DNA from: Paenibacillus sabinae T27
Lineage (GTDB): Bacteria > Bacillota > Bacilli > Paenibacillales > Paenibacillaceae
Direction: 5' to 3'
Assembly (NCBI RefSeq): GCF_000612505.1
Contig: NZ_CP004078.1
Coordinates: 3,635,252-3,699,251, forward strand
Length of the DNA: 64,000 nt
The notes under the pieces: generated by a model
What the model was told of the DNA's origin: nothing
Database searches by the model: none
What the model saw: the letters and a program-made list of their open reading frames with translations, nothing else
Made by a program: the position numbers and the translations under genes
Shown here: piece by piece, positions 28,916-36,836 of the stretch
Layout: each line of letters starts with the position of its first letter
Position numbering within the stretch: the stretch's first letter is position 1

Positions 28916-29074
28916 ATGGCCAAAGATGTGCTGTGCGAAGTGAACACCTGTAGCCACTGGGAAAATGAAAACAAGTGCAACGCCGATTCGATTTTCGTCG
29001 CTTTTAACAAGGTGAAGGAAGCGACCCGCGCCGAAGAAACGGATTGTCAGACATTTGAGAAGAAAACAGAGTAA
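28916..29074 (+). CDS. DUF1540 small cysteine-rich protein
   Basis: 52 residues. ATG at 28916 has GGGAGG nine bases upstream; an ATG at 28910 is too close to it. The translated pattern CEVNTCSHWENENKCNADSI, then TDCQTFEKK, matches the DUF1540 spacing of four cysteines with CxAxxI. The four cysteines probably bind a metal. Related small proteins are common in spore formers. The gene stands alone between divergent DUF4349 and convergent metE. Confidence 0.88.
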   Translation: MAKDVLCEVNTCSHWENENKCNADSIFVAFNKVKEATRAEETDCQTFEKKTE

Positions 29075-29128
29075 CAGGCTGCTCTCTGCTGTTCCTGTCT
29101 TTAGGATTTTAAAAAGCTATTGAAAAAG

Positions 29129-29159
29129 AAAACACCGGGAGACGATTCCCGGTGTTTTC
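29129..29159 (-). terminator. Terminator between the DUF1540 gene and metE
   Basis: AAAACACCGGGA-GACGA-TTCCCGGTGTTTT is a near-perfect stem with U-runs in both directions, serving two convergent genes. Confidence 0.9.
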
Positions 29160-29183
29160 CTGCTTTATTTTATCCCTTACTAG

Positions 29184-31484
29184 TTACGGCTGGACCGCCC
29201 GCGCCTTCTTTCTGGCATTGTCCGCGGCTGCTACCATATTTCGCAGCGATGCCTCTGTCTCGCTCCAGCCCCGCGTCTTCAGCCCGCAGTCCGGATTGAT
29301 CCAGAACTGCTCCGGATGCAGCACCCGCAGCGCCCGCTCGATGCCGGTCTCCATTTCCTCTACGGACGGAACGCGCGGACTATGGATGTCATATACGCCA
29401 AGACCGATGCCCTTGTCATAATCCATTTGCTCAAAGCTCGCAATCAGCTCGCCATGGCTGCGCGACGTCTCGATGGAAATCACGTCCGCATCCATATCGG
29501 AGATGGAATCGATCATATCCCCAAATTCGCAATAGCACATATGCGTATGAATTTGCGTCGTATCGCGAACGAGGCTTGTGGAAATACGGAACGCTCTGAC
29601 AGCCCATTCCAGATATTGCCTGCGATCCTGTTCCTTGAGCGGGAGTCCTTCGCGCACCGCCGGCTCGTCTACCTGGATCATTTCCACGCCGGCGCTTTCC
29701 AGGGCCAGTATCTCCTGCCGCAGCGCAAGCGCAATCTGATTGGCCACCTGCTCCCGGCTCAGATCGTCGCGGACGAACGACCAATTCAGAATCGTGACCG
29801 GACCGGTGAGCATACCCTTGACCGGAAGCTTCGTCAAAGATTGCGCATAGACGCTTTCCTTGACGGTCATCGGCTCGGTGAAAGCGACGTCGGCATAAAT
29901 GACCGGCGGCTTGACGCAGCGGGAGCCATAGGACTGCACCCAGCCGTTCCGGGTGAACAGGAAGCCGTCCAGCTTCTCGCCGAAGAACTCCACCATATCG
30001 GTGCGTTCGAACTCGCCATGCACCAGAACGTCCAGACCGATCTTCTCTTGAAGCGTGATGGAGTCCGCGATCTGCCGGCGGATAAATTCATCATAGCGTT
30101 CCGGGCTCAGCTCGCCCTTGCGCCATTTCAGCCGCGCCTGCCGGACCTCCGGCGTCTGCGGAAAGCTCCCGATCGTCGTTGTCGGCAGCAGCGGCAGCCG
30201 CCACTTGTCCTGCTGGCGCTTGGCCCGCTCGGCGTAGACCGTGTTCCTCCGGTCCGTCAGCTCCTCCAGACCGCGTTCAAGCTCCGCCACATCCACGCGG
30301 TTTCGCTCCGGCAGCTTGCGGAAAGCATCCAGCGCTGCCTTCGCCCCGGCCCACTGCGCACCGGCCGCTTCCCTGCCTTCAAGTAGCGCCAGCTTCAGTA
30401 GCCCAAGCTCTGCCAGCTTCTCGTCGGCGAAGGCCAGCGCATTCCGCACCTCCGGCTTCAGCCGATCCTCGCCCTGCACCGTCACGGGCACATGCAGCAG
30501 GCTGCATGACGGCTGCAGAATCAGCTTGCCTTCCGGCACAAGCCGCTCCAGCCTTTCCGCCAGAGCCAGCTTCTCCTCCGGATCGCAGCGCCAAATGCCT
30601 CGCCCGTCAATCACACCGGCTCCCAGCGTCTTGTCCTCCGGCCAGCCCAGACGCTCGATTGCTTCGAGATTGGCTTCGCCGCCGTGCACAAAATCAAGAC
30701 CAAGCCCCTGCACCGGCAGCTTCAGCAGGGCTTCAAGCGGCTGCACCGACTCAAAGTATGTCTGCAGCATGATGCGAAGACCCGGAACCGCGGCATGAAG
30801 GGCGCCGTAAATATGGCCCAGCAGTTCAATATCCTCTTCCTGAAGTCCGGTTACGACAGCCGGCTCGTCGATTTGGACCCATGCCGCGCCCTCCTGCTCC
30901 AGTTCCTGCAGCAGCTGGACATAGACCGGCAGGAACCGCTCCGCCACGCTGCGGATTTCCGAGAGGGCAAACCCTTTGGAAAGCTTCAGGAACGTATATA
31001 ATCCGATGACGACAGGCTTGCCGTCAATGCCCGCCTGCGATTTGGCGAACCGGTATGCGGCCAGCGGTTTGTTCTCGGTCAGCACAGGCTGAATATCGCC
31101 GATCTCCGGCACAATATAATGATAGTTCGTATTGAACCATTTCGTCATTTCGCATGCCGCCGCCCGGGAATTCCCGCGGGCCATGGCAAAATACAGATCC
31201 AGCCCGTCAGGCCCGCCTTCATACCGATAGCGCGGAGGCACAATGCCGAACATGACCGCCGTATCCAGCACATGATCGTAATATGTGAAATCTCCAACGG
31301 GTATCAGGTCGATGCCTGCTTCCTGCTGCTTGCGCAGATTGCTGAGCTGAAACTGATCCATTTCCGTCCGAAGCTGCTCCTCATTGATCTTTCCCGCCCA
31401 GTAGGCTTCCAGCGCTTTTTTCCATTCCCGGTTGGCTCCGATTCTCGGATATCCGAGATTGCTTGTTATGGCATTCCTTGTCAT
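29184..31484 (-). CDS. metE: Cobalamin-independent methionine synthase
   Basis: 766 residues, full length. It transfers a methyl group from 5-methyltetrahydropteroyltriglutamate to homocysteine. The N-terminal half starts SNLGYPRIGANREWKKALEAYWAG. The C-terminal catalytic half has PTTTIGSFPQTPEVR, FGEFERTDMVEFFGE-like HGEFERTDMVEFFGE, QVDEPAVREGLP, HTHMCYCEFGD (zinc ligands His and Cys) and INPDCGLKTRGW. It is preceded by a cobalamin riboswitch with a terminator, so it is made when vitamin B12 is scarce. ATG has GAGGAGG upstream. Confidence 0.98.
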   Translation of the reverse strand: MTRNAITSNLGYPRIGANREWKKALEAYWAGKINEEQLRTEMDQFQLSNLRKQQEAGIDLIPVGDFTYYDHVLDTAVMFGIVPPRYRYEGGPDGLDLYFAMARGNSRAAACEMTKWFNTNYHYIVPEIGDIQPVLTENKPLAAYRFAKSQAGIDGKPVVIGLYTFLKLSKGFALSEIRSVAERFLPVYVQLLQELEQEGAAWVQIDEPAVVTGLQEEDIELLGHIYGALHAAVPGLRIMLQTYFESVQPLEALLKLPVQGLGLDFVHGGEANLEAIERLGWPEDKTLGAGVIDGRGIWRCDPEEKLALAERLERLVPEGKLILQPSCSLLHVPVTVQGEDRLKPEVRNALAFADEKLAELGLLKLALLEGREAAGAQWAGAKAALDAFRKLPERNRVDVAELERGLEELTDRRNTVYAERAKRQQDKWRLPLLPTTTIGSFPQTPEVRQARLKWRKGELSPERYDEFIRRQIADSITLQEKIGLDVLVHGEFERTDMVEFFGEKLDGFLFTRNGWVQSYGSRCVKPPVIYADVAFTEPMTVKESVYAQSLTKLPVKGMLTGPVTILNWSFVRDDLSREQVANQIALALRQEILALESAGVEMIQVDEPAVREGLPLKEQDRRQYLEWAVRAFRISTSLVRDTTQIHTHMCYCEFGDMIDSISDMDADVISIETSRSHGELIASFEQMDYDKGIGLGVYDIHSPRVPSVEEMETGIERALRVLHPEQFWINPDCGLKTRGWSETEASLRNMVAAADNARKKARAVQP

Positions 31485-31526
31485 CTCTTTCGTTCCTCCT
31501 CTATGTTCTGAACCTGCAAAATCCCA

Positions 31527-31574
31527 CTAAAAAAGGCGTCCTTCACCCCGGAAGCGCAGGGGGAAAGACGCCTA
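31527..31574 (-). terminator. Riboswitch-controlled terminator upstream of metE
   Basis: On the minus strand AGGCGTC-TTTCCCCC and GGGG-TGAA-GGACGCCT form a long stem followed by TTTTTT, about 45 bp before the metE start codon. It is the probable expression platform of the cobalamin riboswitch. Confidence 0.88.
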
Positions 31575-31825
31575 CGTATTTCATTACGTTTGCGATCTTA
31601 CACCTCCCTATCTCCCGTAGGTACAGCAGTGCGTCGAAACAGGCAGGTCTCCTGGCTGAGGCGTCATCGTCGTCAGCGGCCTTCCCGTCAAGCCCGGGCT
31701 GACAGTGGCATAAATGCTGATAGACTCTTCCGTTACAGTGGCGGGACCGCGTCGGCTTTGCACCGAGCTTCCCTTTTAAGCCTCCGGCCTATTTCGGTCC
31801 GGTAAGCACCTGTTTCCGTTATTTA
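31575..31825 (-). ncRNA. Cobalamin riboswitch upstream of metE
   Basis: On the minus strand the conserved blocks appear in order: AACAGGTGCTTACCGG, then GGGAAGCTCGGTGCAAAGCC, then GACGCGGTCCCGCCACTGT, then the B12 box GCCAGGAGACCTGCCTG near 31640-31660. They are the hallmarks of the AdoCbl-type aptamer. Binding of B12 would favour the terminator at 31527-31574 and switch off metE, the B12-independent enzyme. Confidence 0.95.
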
Positions 31826-31932
31826 AGGTGAATGGTTGCTTGAATATTGAGTACACCATTTATGTTACGGCAAGACTTTGCGGCCCGCAATAGAAGATGG
31901 AGGCTCCAGTTATAGCAATACCTGATAACCGG

Positions 31933-32796
31933 TTAAAAGAAAATAATATAGACGATCGCGGCCAGTACGATTCGGTAGATGGCGAACGGCAGCAATTTGA
32001 TCCGGTTGATCAGCTTCAGGAAGAACCGCATCGACAGCAGCGCGAACACGAAGGCGCTGATAAATCCGGCAATAAAGAACGGCAGCGCGTCCAGCGTAAA
32101 ATACTGCCAGTTCTTGAGCAGAGAGATGAAGCTTGCGCCCGCCATGATCGGAACCGCCATAATAAAGGTGAAATCGGCAGCGGCGCGGTGGCTCATGCCC
32201 AGAAGGACGCCTCCCGAAATCGTCGAACCGGAACGCGAGAAGCCAGGCCACAGCGAGAAGCACTGAATCAGACCGACTGTAAGCGCCTGCCCGTATGTAA
32301 TCTGATCAACGGTCTGCACCTTCACACGCTTTGGTGCGAACAAATCCGCGCAGATCATAAATATGGCACCAATCACAAGACCGATCAGCACGGTTGACGT
32401 CGAGAAGAGGTACTCATCAATGTAATCCTCGAACAGCATGCCGGCAACACCCGCAGGGAGCAGCCCCGCCAATACCTGTCCTAGCTTTAGACGGCCTGAT
32501 CCGGGATTTGGGGACGGTTGGCCGTCCGGAACAGGCTCAAGCGCTCCCCGGCTGAAGCGTTTCAGTCCGAGCAGATCGATGAAACGATTTCGGAAGATCA
32601 CGACGACCGCAAGGATCGAGCCGAGCTGAATGACGACTTTGAACGTATTGGCCGTGTATTTTCCGAGAAACTCCTGGGATTTCAGCCACATATCGTCGAC
32701 AATAATCATGTGGCCGGTAGAGGACACCGGAGCAAATTCGGTCAGGCCTTCCACCAGACCCAGAATAACGGCTTTGAGAATTGCAAGTAGATCCAA
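31933..32796 (-). CDS. uppP: Undecaprenyl-diphosphatase (BacA/UppP family)
   Basis: 287 residues from TTG at 32796 (AAGGAGG upstream). It is a polytopic membrane protein with both family signatures: GLVEGLTEFAPVSSTGHMI and LWPGFSRSGSTISGG. It dephosphorylates undecaprenyl diphosphate so that the lipid carrier can be reused in peptidoglycan synthesis. Overproduction gives bacitracin resistance in other species. Alanine replaces the more usual leucine or hydrophobic residue before PVSSTGH. It is a single gene upstream of the metE leader. Confidence 0.96.
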   Translation of the reverse strand: MDLLAILKAVILGLVEGLTEFAPVSSTGHMIIVDDMWLKSQEFLGKYTANTFKVVIQLGSILAVVVIFRNRFIDLLGLKRFSRGALEPVPDGQPSPNPGSGRLKLGQVLAGLLPAGVAGMLFEDYIDEYLFSTSTVLIGLVIGAIFMICADLFAPKRVKVQTVDQITYGQALTVGLIQCFSLWPGFSRSGSTISGGVLLGMSHRAAADFTFIMAVPIMAGASFISLLKNWQYFTLDALPFFIAGFISAFVFALLSMRFFLKLINRIKLLPFAIYRIVLAAIVYIIFF

Positions 32797-33009
32797 GCTT
32801 TCGCCTCCTTAAAAAATGATTTAAAGTTTTATTATTAGTAGCTTAAACATTGCCCGCAGTTTCTGAAACTTGCAAGCCCCATTTCCAGTAAAGAATACCT
32901 AACGTCCGCATTTCACCTCATCCTTCAGACTTGAAGTACACTCGGGGAAATGTGCAATAATGAACATAAAGATCACATTATTACGGAAGTAACGTTGGGA
33001 GGATATTCA

Positions 33010-33840
33010 TTGTTTGCACGCCTGCGCGCTTTTTTGTCCGCCTGGAGGGATTATCCCCGGGAAGAGGGAGATTGGATCGGTAAGCGGTACAAAGTATTGT
33101 CCCGGATTGGAACAGGGAGCTACGGACTGGCATACCGCTGCCTGGACACGGAGGAGAACCGCCAGGTCGCCCTCAAACAGGCAAAGCCGAGCAAACGGGA
33201 TGTCGGAAAGAAAATGCTTATGCGGGAGCGGGATATTTTGCAGCAGCTGCAGCATCCCTGTATCCCCGCCTTCCGGGATTTTTTTGAGGAACAAGGCTCG
33301 GCGTGGCTGGTTACCGACTATATTGAAGGATTTACGCTGGAGCAGCTGATTTTCGAGCAGGGGGTACTGTTCGGAGAAAAAGACACGCTGCGCTTTGCCT
33401 TGCAATTGATGGAGCGGGTGAAGCATGTCCATGAGCGGGGCTTTGTCCACCTCGATCTTCGCATTCCGAATGTCATTCTCCGGGGAGAGGAACTATATTT
33501 AATCGACTTCGGGCTGGCCCGCCGGATAGGACATGACGGTCCGGTAGACGACAGCGAGCATGGGCTGGATCAGGACGGGCTGCCTAGGAGGATGCCTGCG
33601 GTCATCGCCTCCGATTTGCACGATATCGGGCATCTTATGCTCTTCATGCTGTATTCCGGTTACACACCGGTACCGGGAGGCGAAGAACGCAGCTGGTCGG
33701 ATGAGCTGGAGCTTTCGGCGGATATGCGCCAAATCCTGCTAAGACTTCTGGAGGGAGAAAATCCATATAAGGATTCCGGGGAATTCATCCGGGAATTAGA
33801 GCAGGCTTTGTCAGCGTCTGCCCCGGGTTCGGATTCATAA
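33010..33840 (+). CDS. Serine/threonine protein kinase-like protein
   Basis: 276 residues from TTG at 33010, chosen for GGGAGG seven bases upstream; an ATG at 32950 has no proper site. The kinase motifs are present: glycine loop IGTGSYGLAY, VALKQAK with the ATP-binding Lys, catalytic loop HLDLRIPNVIL (HRD replaced by HLD, Asp kept) and DFGLARR. The C lobe is short and there is no membrane segment or sensor domain, so it is probably a small soluble kinase. YrzF-like proteins of Bacillus look similar. Targets are unknown. Confidence 0.85.
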   Translation: MFARLRAFLSAWRDYPREEGDWIGKRYKVLSRIGTGSYGLAYRCLDTEENRQVALKQAKPSKRDVGKKMLMRERDILQQLQHPCIPAFRDFFEEQGSAWLVTDYIEGFTLEQLIFEQGVLFGEKDTLRFALQLMERVKHVHERGFVHLDLRIPNVILRGEELYLIDFGLARRIGHDGPVDDSEHGLDQDGLPRRMPAVIASDLHDIGHLMLFMLYSGYTPVPGGEERSWSDELELSADMRQILLRLLEGENPYKDSGEFIRELEQALSASAPGSDS

Positions 33841-33864
33841 TCTAGATGCTCTCCCTCCAAAGCA

Positions 33865-33908
33865 GAAACGGCTTGCGCCGCCTCATATAGGGCGGCGCAA
33901 GCCGTTGA
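33865..33908 (-). terminator. Strong hairpin between the kinase and the Gly/Ser/Tyr-rich gene
   Basis: AACGGCTTGCGCCGCC and GGCGGCGCAAGCCGTT are perfect 16-base arms around a short loop. The flanking T content is modest on both strands. It sits between convergent genes and probably ends both transcripts. Confidence 0.7.
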
Positions 33909-33938
33909 CGCAATGCATCTTTTACAACAGTCCGGCGA

Positions 33939-34124
33939 TTAGCTGGAGCTTCCGTACCGGTTCTTGTAGTAGCCGTGCCCGCGTCCGCTGCCGTAGCTGT
34001 GTCTGCTGCTTGAGGATCTTCCGTATTGCGGCCGTTTGTGATAGCCGCCGGATGATCCTCTGTGTCTTTCATATTTTGAGTGTCCGACGGAGTGAATGAG
34101 TTTGTCGATAAGTTTCCTTAGCAT
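33939..34124 (-). CDS. Small Gly/Ser/Tyr/His-rich basic protein
   Basis: 61 residues from the ATG at 34124 with AGGAGG seven bases upstream. A short amphipathic N-terminal helix (MLRKLIDKLIHSVGHSK) is followed by a low-complexity tail rich in Gly, Ser, Tyr, Arg and His (GGYHKRPQYGRSSSSRHSYG; GRGHGYYKNRYGSSS). I do not recognise a family. Such tails occur in small coat-like or stress proteins, but no function is claimed. An overlapping frame at 33842-34072 is less likely because it lacks a ribosome site. Confidence 0.6.
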   Translation of the reverse strand: MLRKLIDKLIHSVGHSKYERHRGSSGGYHKRPQYGRSSSSRHSYGSGRGHGYYKNRYGSSS

Positions 34125-34192
34125 GCTGTCTCCTCCTTTTTTTCGGATACTATCAGCCATCAGTATTGCATCCTTACAATATCCATATACGT

Positions 34193-34220
34193 AAAAAAAG
34201 CCAGCCGGTTTCGGCTGACT
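34193..34220 (-). terminator. Terminator of yitT
   Basis: On the minus strand CAGCCG-AAAC-CGGCTG is followed by GCTTTTTTT, immediately after the yitT stop codon. Confidence 0.82.
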
Positions 34221-34227
34221 TCACGAA

Positions 34228-34914
34228 TTACAATTTTCCCGTAAGGGTTGCGGTCGCTTCCTGCCGGCCTCTCGCTCCAGGCTGAACCCGAAGCTTCTTG
34301 CCGCGTTTCGGCTTGCCGAGAGAGGTCGTGAACGTGATCACCTGCCCGGCCACAACCACCGCCATACCGGTATAAACGGTTTCTCTAAGCGGCATGTAGA
34401 AGAGCGAAAGCAGCAGCACGGCAATATCCATCATGATAAATACCGTACCTACCTTGATTCCCTTCCATTCACTGATCAGCAGAGATAATATATCGTCTCC
34501 GCCGCTAGCGCCTCCGCATCGCAGCACCAGTCCCGAGCCAACTCCTGTGAGCAGGCCGGACAGCAGCGCCGCAAGCGCCAGGTTGCCATGGAAATCAAGG
34601 GTCATGCCAGAGTAACGCTCCATTAGTCCATAGAATATGGTAAATGATCCAACGGAAATAAACGTATGGCAGACAAAAGCTTTTCCTTTGAGCATCAGCG
34701 CGATCAGCAGAACCGGCACATCAAGCAGCAGCACGGTGACAGAGGGTGACAGGCCCAGAACATACTTGCCGAGGAGCGACAAGCCTACAAACCCGCCTTC
34801 AGTGAGATGATTCTGGTAGTTAATATGATAATAAGTAAAGCTAAGCACAAACGTCCCGATCAAATTGACAAGTAATTTTTGCGGCAGTCGTGCACCGCGG
34901 ATTGCATTCCTCAT
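34228..34914 (-). CDS. YitT-family integral membrane protein
   Basis: 228 residues with six hydrophobic segments. The YitT membrane-domain signature is LTEGGFVGLSLLGKYVLGLSPSV and LRCGGASGGDDILSLLISEW. The C-terminal DUF2179 domain found in many family members is absent, so this is the membrane part only, with a basic tail. Its molecular function is unknown; transport is often guessed. The ATG at 34914 has AAGGGGAAT as its ribosome site, and that site is complementary to TTCCCC in the same leader (see the leader RNA). The gene has its own promoter about 250 bp upstream. Confidence 0.88.
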   Translation of the reverse strand: MRNAIRGARLPQKLLVNLIGTFVLSFTYYHINYQNHLTEGGFVGLSLLGKYVLGLSPSVTVLLLDVPVLLIALMLKGKAFVCHTFISVGSFTIFYGLMERYSGMTLDFHGNLALAALLSGLLTGVGSGLVLRCGGASGGDDILSLLISEWKGIKVGTVFIMMDIAVLLLSLFYMPLRETVYTGMAVVVAGQVITFTTSLGKPKRGKKLRVQPGARGRQEATATLTGKL

Positions 34915-35166
34915 ACCGATTCCCCTTATCGTAATTGGCGGCTAAACGTCCCACCAACCTCTACGACGGGTTGAACCGGAGGTCTTACTCCTTCGCATAC
35001 CTGTTCCTTCCTTCGTAGAGGTGGTCGGGCGTCTTAGTGACTACACACCTTCTACGGGGAAGCTAAGTATAAGATAGATCATAACGTTTCCAAATCGTCC
35101 TTTGGGAATTCGTCCTTCGGGGACACATGGTATCCTGATCCTTTCTCTTATGTTTTTAGTTCTGCA
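34915..35166 (-). ncRNA. Structured yitT leader, candidate translational switch
   Basis: Read on the minus strand, arms at 35013-35037 (CTAAGACGCCCGACC, ACCTCTACGA) and 34942-34966 (TCGTAGAGGT, TGGTGGGACG, TTTAG) form a bulged stem of about 23 bp, including ten uninterrupted pairs. Its apical part can fold GGAG-TAAGAC-CTCC inside GAAC/GTTC. TTCCCC at 35056-35061 is exactly complementary to GGGGAA (34920-34925), the yitT ribosome site. The outer pairing would therefore hide the start of yitT. A 21-codon ORF ends directly before the anti-ribosome-site segment. I cannot assign it to a known riboswitch family. The long stem is seen directly; the switching mechanism is inferred. Confidence 0.6.
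35063..35128 (-). CDS. Possible 21-codon leader peptide upstream of yitT
   Basis: ATG at 35128 with AAAGGATCAGGA upstream encodes a basic 21-residue peptide (begins MCPRRTNSQRT, ends YDLSYT). Its TAG stop is separated by one base from TTCCCC, the segment complementary to the yitT ribosome site. A ribosome finishing or stalling here could change the leader fold, as in inducible erm-type leaders. No homologues can be checked here. Confidence 0.35.
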   Translation of the reverse strand: MCPRRTNSQRTIWKRYDLSYT

Positions 35167-35169
35167 ACC

Positions 35170-35198
35170 ATTATAACACGAAAAAGTCTCTTTCTAAA
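35170..35198 (-). promoter_or_regulatory. SigA-type promoter of the yitT leader
   Basis: On the minus strand TTTAGA (-35) and TATAAT (-10) are separated by 17 bases. The -10 is exact. Transcription would start near 35163 and give a leader of about 250 bases before yitT. Confidence 0.65.
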
Positions 35199-35233
35199 CC
35201 GTCTGACAAGTCCTTCCAGAAAAAAGGACAAAC

Positions 35234-35728
35234 CTAGCCCCGAAGCAGCCTGTTTACCGTCTCTCTGCGGACCCCGATCAGCTGACCGATCTCCTCCTGG
35301 GTAAGCAGTTCAGTCAGCGGAACGCCGTGCGAATAATCATCGAGCCAGCCGCTCAGCAGTTCCAGCCTTTCGGCAGGAGTCCCGACCGTAAGGTGATCCA
35401 GACGGGTCTGCATGAACCTGACTTTCTCCTGAAGCAGCAGCGCAATTTCCATCGCCTTGCCGGGTTCCTCCCGTAATTGGCGGTACCATTCCGATGCCGG
35501 AATGCTCTCAACCTCGCTTCTCATAAGCGCAGTAGCCGTTCCGTGAGCATCCTTGGGCGATATGAGCGAATGATGGGGCACCGTCTCGCCGGGATACAAA
35601 ATGTTGAACAGCACGATATTCCCGTTCTCATGCAGCCTTGTCACTTTGAACAGACCGCTCTTCACTTGATATAAATGATGGCAGCTGTCGCCCTGCCGGA
35701 ATAAAATCTCCCCTTTATGCAGTATCAT
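35234..35728 (-). CDS. Short Crp/Fnr-family regulator
   Basis: 164 residues; typical relatives have 210-240. The cyclic-nucleotide-like beta-roll begins at once (ILHKGEILFRQGDSCHHLYQVKSGLFKV). The dimer helix follows, and the HTH TQEEIGQLIGVRRETVNRLLRG ends at the very C terminus, so the wing after the recognition helix is missing. ATG has AAAGGAG upstream. It could be a naturally short form or a truncated gene; the frame shows no other damage. It lies upstream of yitT, but yitT has its own promoter. Confidence 0.85.
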   Translation of the reverse strand: MILHKGEILFRQGDSCHHLYQVKSGLFKVTRLHENGNIVLFNILYPGETVPHHSLISPKDAHGTATALMRSEVESIPASEWYRQLREEPGKAMEIALLLQEKVRFMQTRLDHLTVGTPAERLELLSGWLDDYSHGVPLTELLTQEEIGQLIGVRRETVNRLLRG

Positions 35729-35890
35729 TGTCTATTCTCCTTTAGCCTAATGGGTTGTCAGTTAGTTCAAGTATAATCAATATTCACCACCCTGCTCAAG
35801 GCGTTGGGAAAACGTCTCATTCGCCTATTCCGTCTCCGCCCTTCCCGACATATCTTGAAGCATACGATCTAATAAAGCGGGTGAGAGAAG

Positions 35891-36058
35891 GTGGCAAGTA
35901 AAAACAACAGCCCCCTGGAAGACGAACTGTCCGCAGAAGATTATGCCATCATCGCTGCGGCGCTAACCGCTTTGAGCGATTTCTTCGCTTTCCTGTCCCT
36001 CGTAAAAGCCAAGCAAACGACTGAGGTTGAAACAAATAAAAAAAAGAGAAAAACATGA
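35891..36058 (+). CDS. Small protein of unknown function
   Basis: 55 residues from GTG at 35891 (GAGAGAAG upstream). The acidic N terminus LEDELSAEDYAIIAAALTAL leads into a hydrophobic helix (SDFFAFLSLV) and a basic Lys-rich tail. I do not recognise a family. A good hairpin terminator directly overlaps its end, which supports it being a real transcript. Confidence 0.5.
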   Translation: MASKNNSPLEDELSAEDYAIIAAALTALSDFFAFLSLVKAKQTTEVETNKKKRKT

Positions 36059-36108
36059 GAACAAGGCTGTCCATCGGTCGTCAGGGCCGAAAAGATAGCC
36101 TTGTTTTG
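36059..36108 (+). terminator. Terminator after the 55-residue ORF
   Basis: AACAAGGCT and AGCCTTGTT enclose an inner CGG/CCG stem and are followed by TTGG with TTTT overlapping the stem end. It begins at the stop codon of the small ORF. Confidence 0.7.
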
Positions 36109-36138
36109 GCTTGTTCACCGCTTCTCTCAAGCCTTCTC

Positions 36139-36630
36139 TCAAGCCGAATCCAAAGGGATCGCATGATGACTCTCGAACAGCTTGTCCAGTTCACTGGCTG
36201 TTCCGTTCTCCTCCGGCTCAAGCGCGACAATGACGATCACATGCCCTAGATCCACATGTTCCTCATAGGCCTCGGCGTCTTCTTTCGGAATTCCGATTCC
36301 GATCAGTCCCACGGTGATTCCATCCTCTCCCGGATCGTTTCCGAACTCCGCGCCAGCAAGCCTTGGCGCCGCCGGCCCCGCTGCAACCGCCGTATCTGGC
36401 AGCATATTCAGTCCGATTGCGATGCCTTTCACCGTACCGAACAATCCGATGCTGCCAGGTCCCTCCTTCGGCTTGGCAATGCCGGTGCCATGGCTAAGCT
36501 CGCTGACTGTGCTTTTTTCCTTGGCGAGTACTGAAATTCTCTTGGTTCGTATTCCACTGCCCCGGAGATCCTGAATAGCCATTGAAGCATCCGTCTTGTG
36601 TCCGAATATGCCAACGACCAGCTTGGTCAT
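36139..36630 (-). CDS. General stress protein (YflT/GSP17M-like domain)
   Basis: 163 residues from the ATG at 36630 (GGGAGGGACACAG upstream). The N-terminal VGIFGHKTDASMAIQDLRGSGI resembles heat-stress-induced YflT/GSP17M domains. A Gly/Ala/Pro-rich middle (LFGTVKGIAIGLNMLPDTAVAAGPAAPRLAG) and a second acidic domain with GIPKEDAEAYEEHVDLGHVIVIV follow; this last pattern is common in low-complexity stress membrane-associated proteins. It is a single gene. Function is inferred only at family level. Confidence 0.7.
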   Translation of the reverse strand: MTKLVVGIFGHKTDASMAIQDLRGSGIRTKRISVLAKEKSTVSELSHGTGIAKPKEGPGSIGLFGTVKGIAIGLNMLPDTAVAAGPAAPRLAGAEFGNDPGEDGITVGLIGIGIPKEDAEAYEEHVDLGHVIVIVALEPEENGTASELDKLFESHHAIPLDSA

Positions 36631-36836
36631 CTGTGTCCCTCCCCTGTTAAGCATGTCCTTGCATTCCTCAACCGCTCAGGGAACCGCCGTTCCTCTCTAT
36701 TGACCTATTAACTCCGACCGGCAGAATTGAACCCCCGGCCATATGCCCCCGGAAAGCGCTGAATCAAGCGAGGATATTTAGGTTATTAGTTATTAAACTT
36801 ACATATCAGCCGGTTCATTCTTAGGAGGTGCGGCCA

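Noticed and set aside
33842..34072. Thr/Ala-rich minus-strand frame overlapping the Gly/Ser/Tyr-rich gene
   Set aside because: It runs through the strong hairpin at 33865-33908 and lacks a ribosome site. The overlapping 33939-34124 frame has AGGAGG at the right distance.
34915..35065. 6S RNA, SRP RNA or a known riboswitch at the yitT leader
   Set aside because: I compared it mentally with 6S, SRP, T-box, cobalamin, lysine, Mg and yybP-type cores. None of their conserved blocks are present, and the link to the yitT ribosome site fits a cis leader better.
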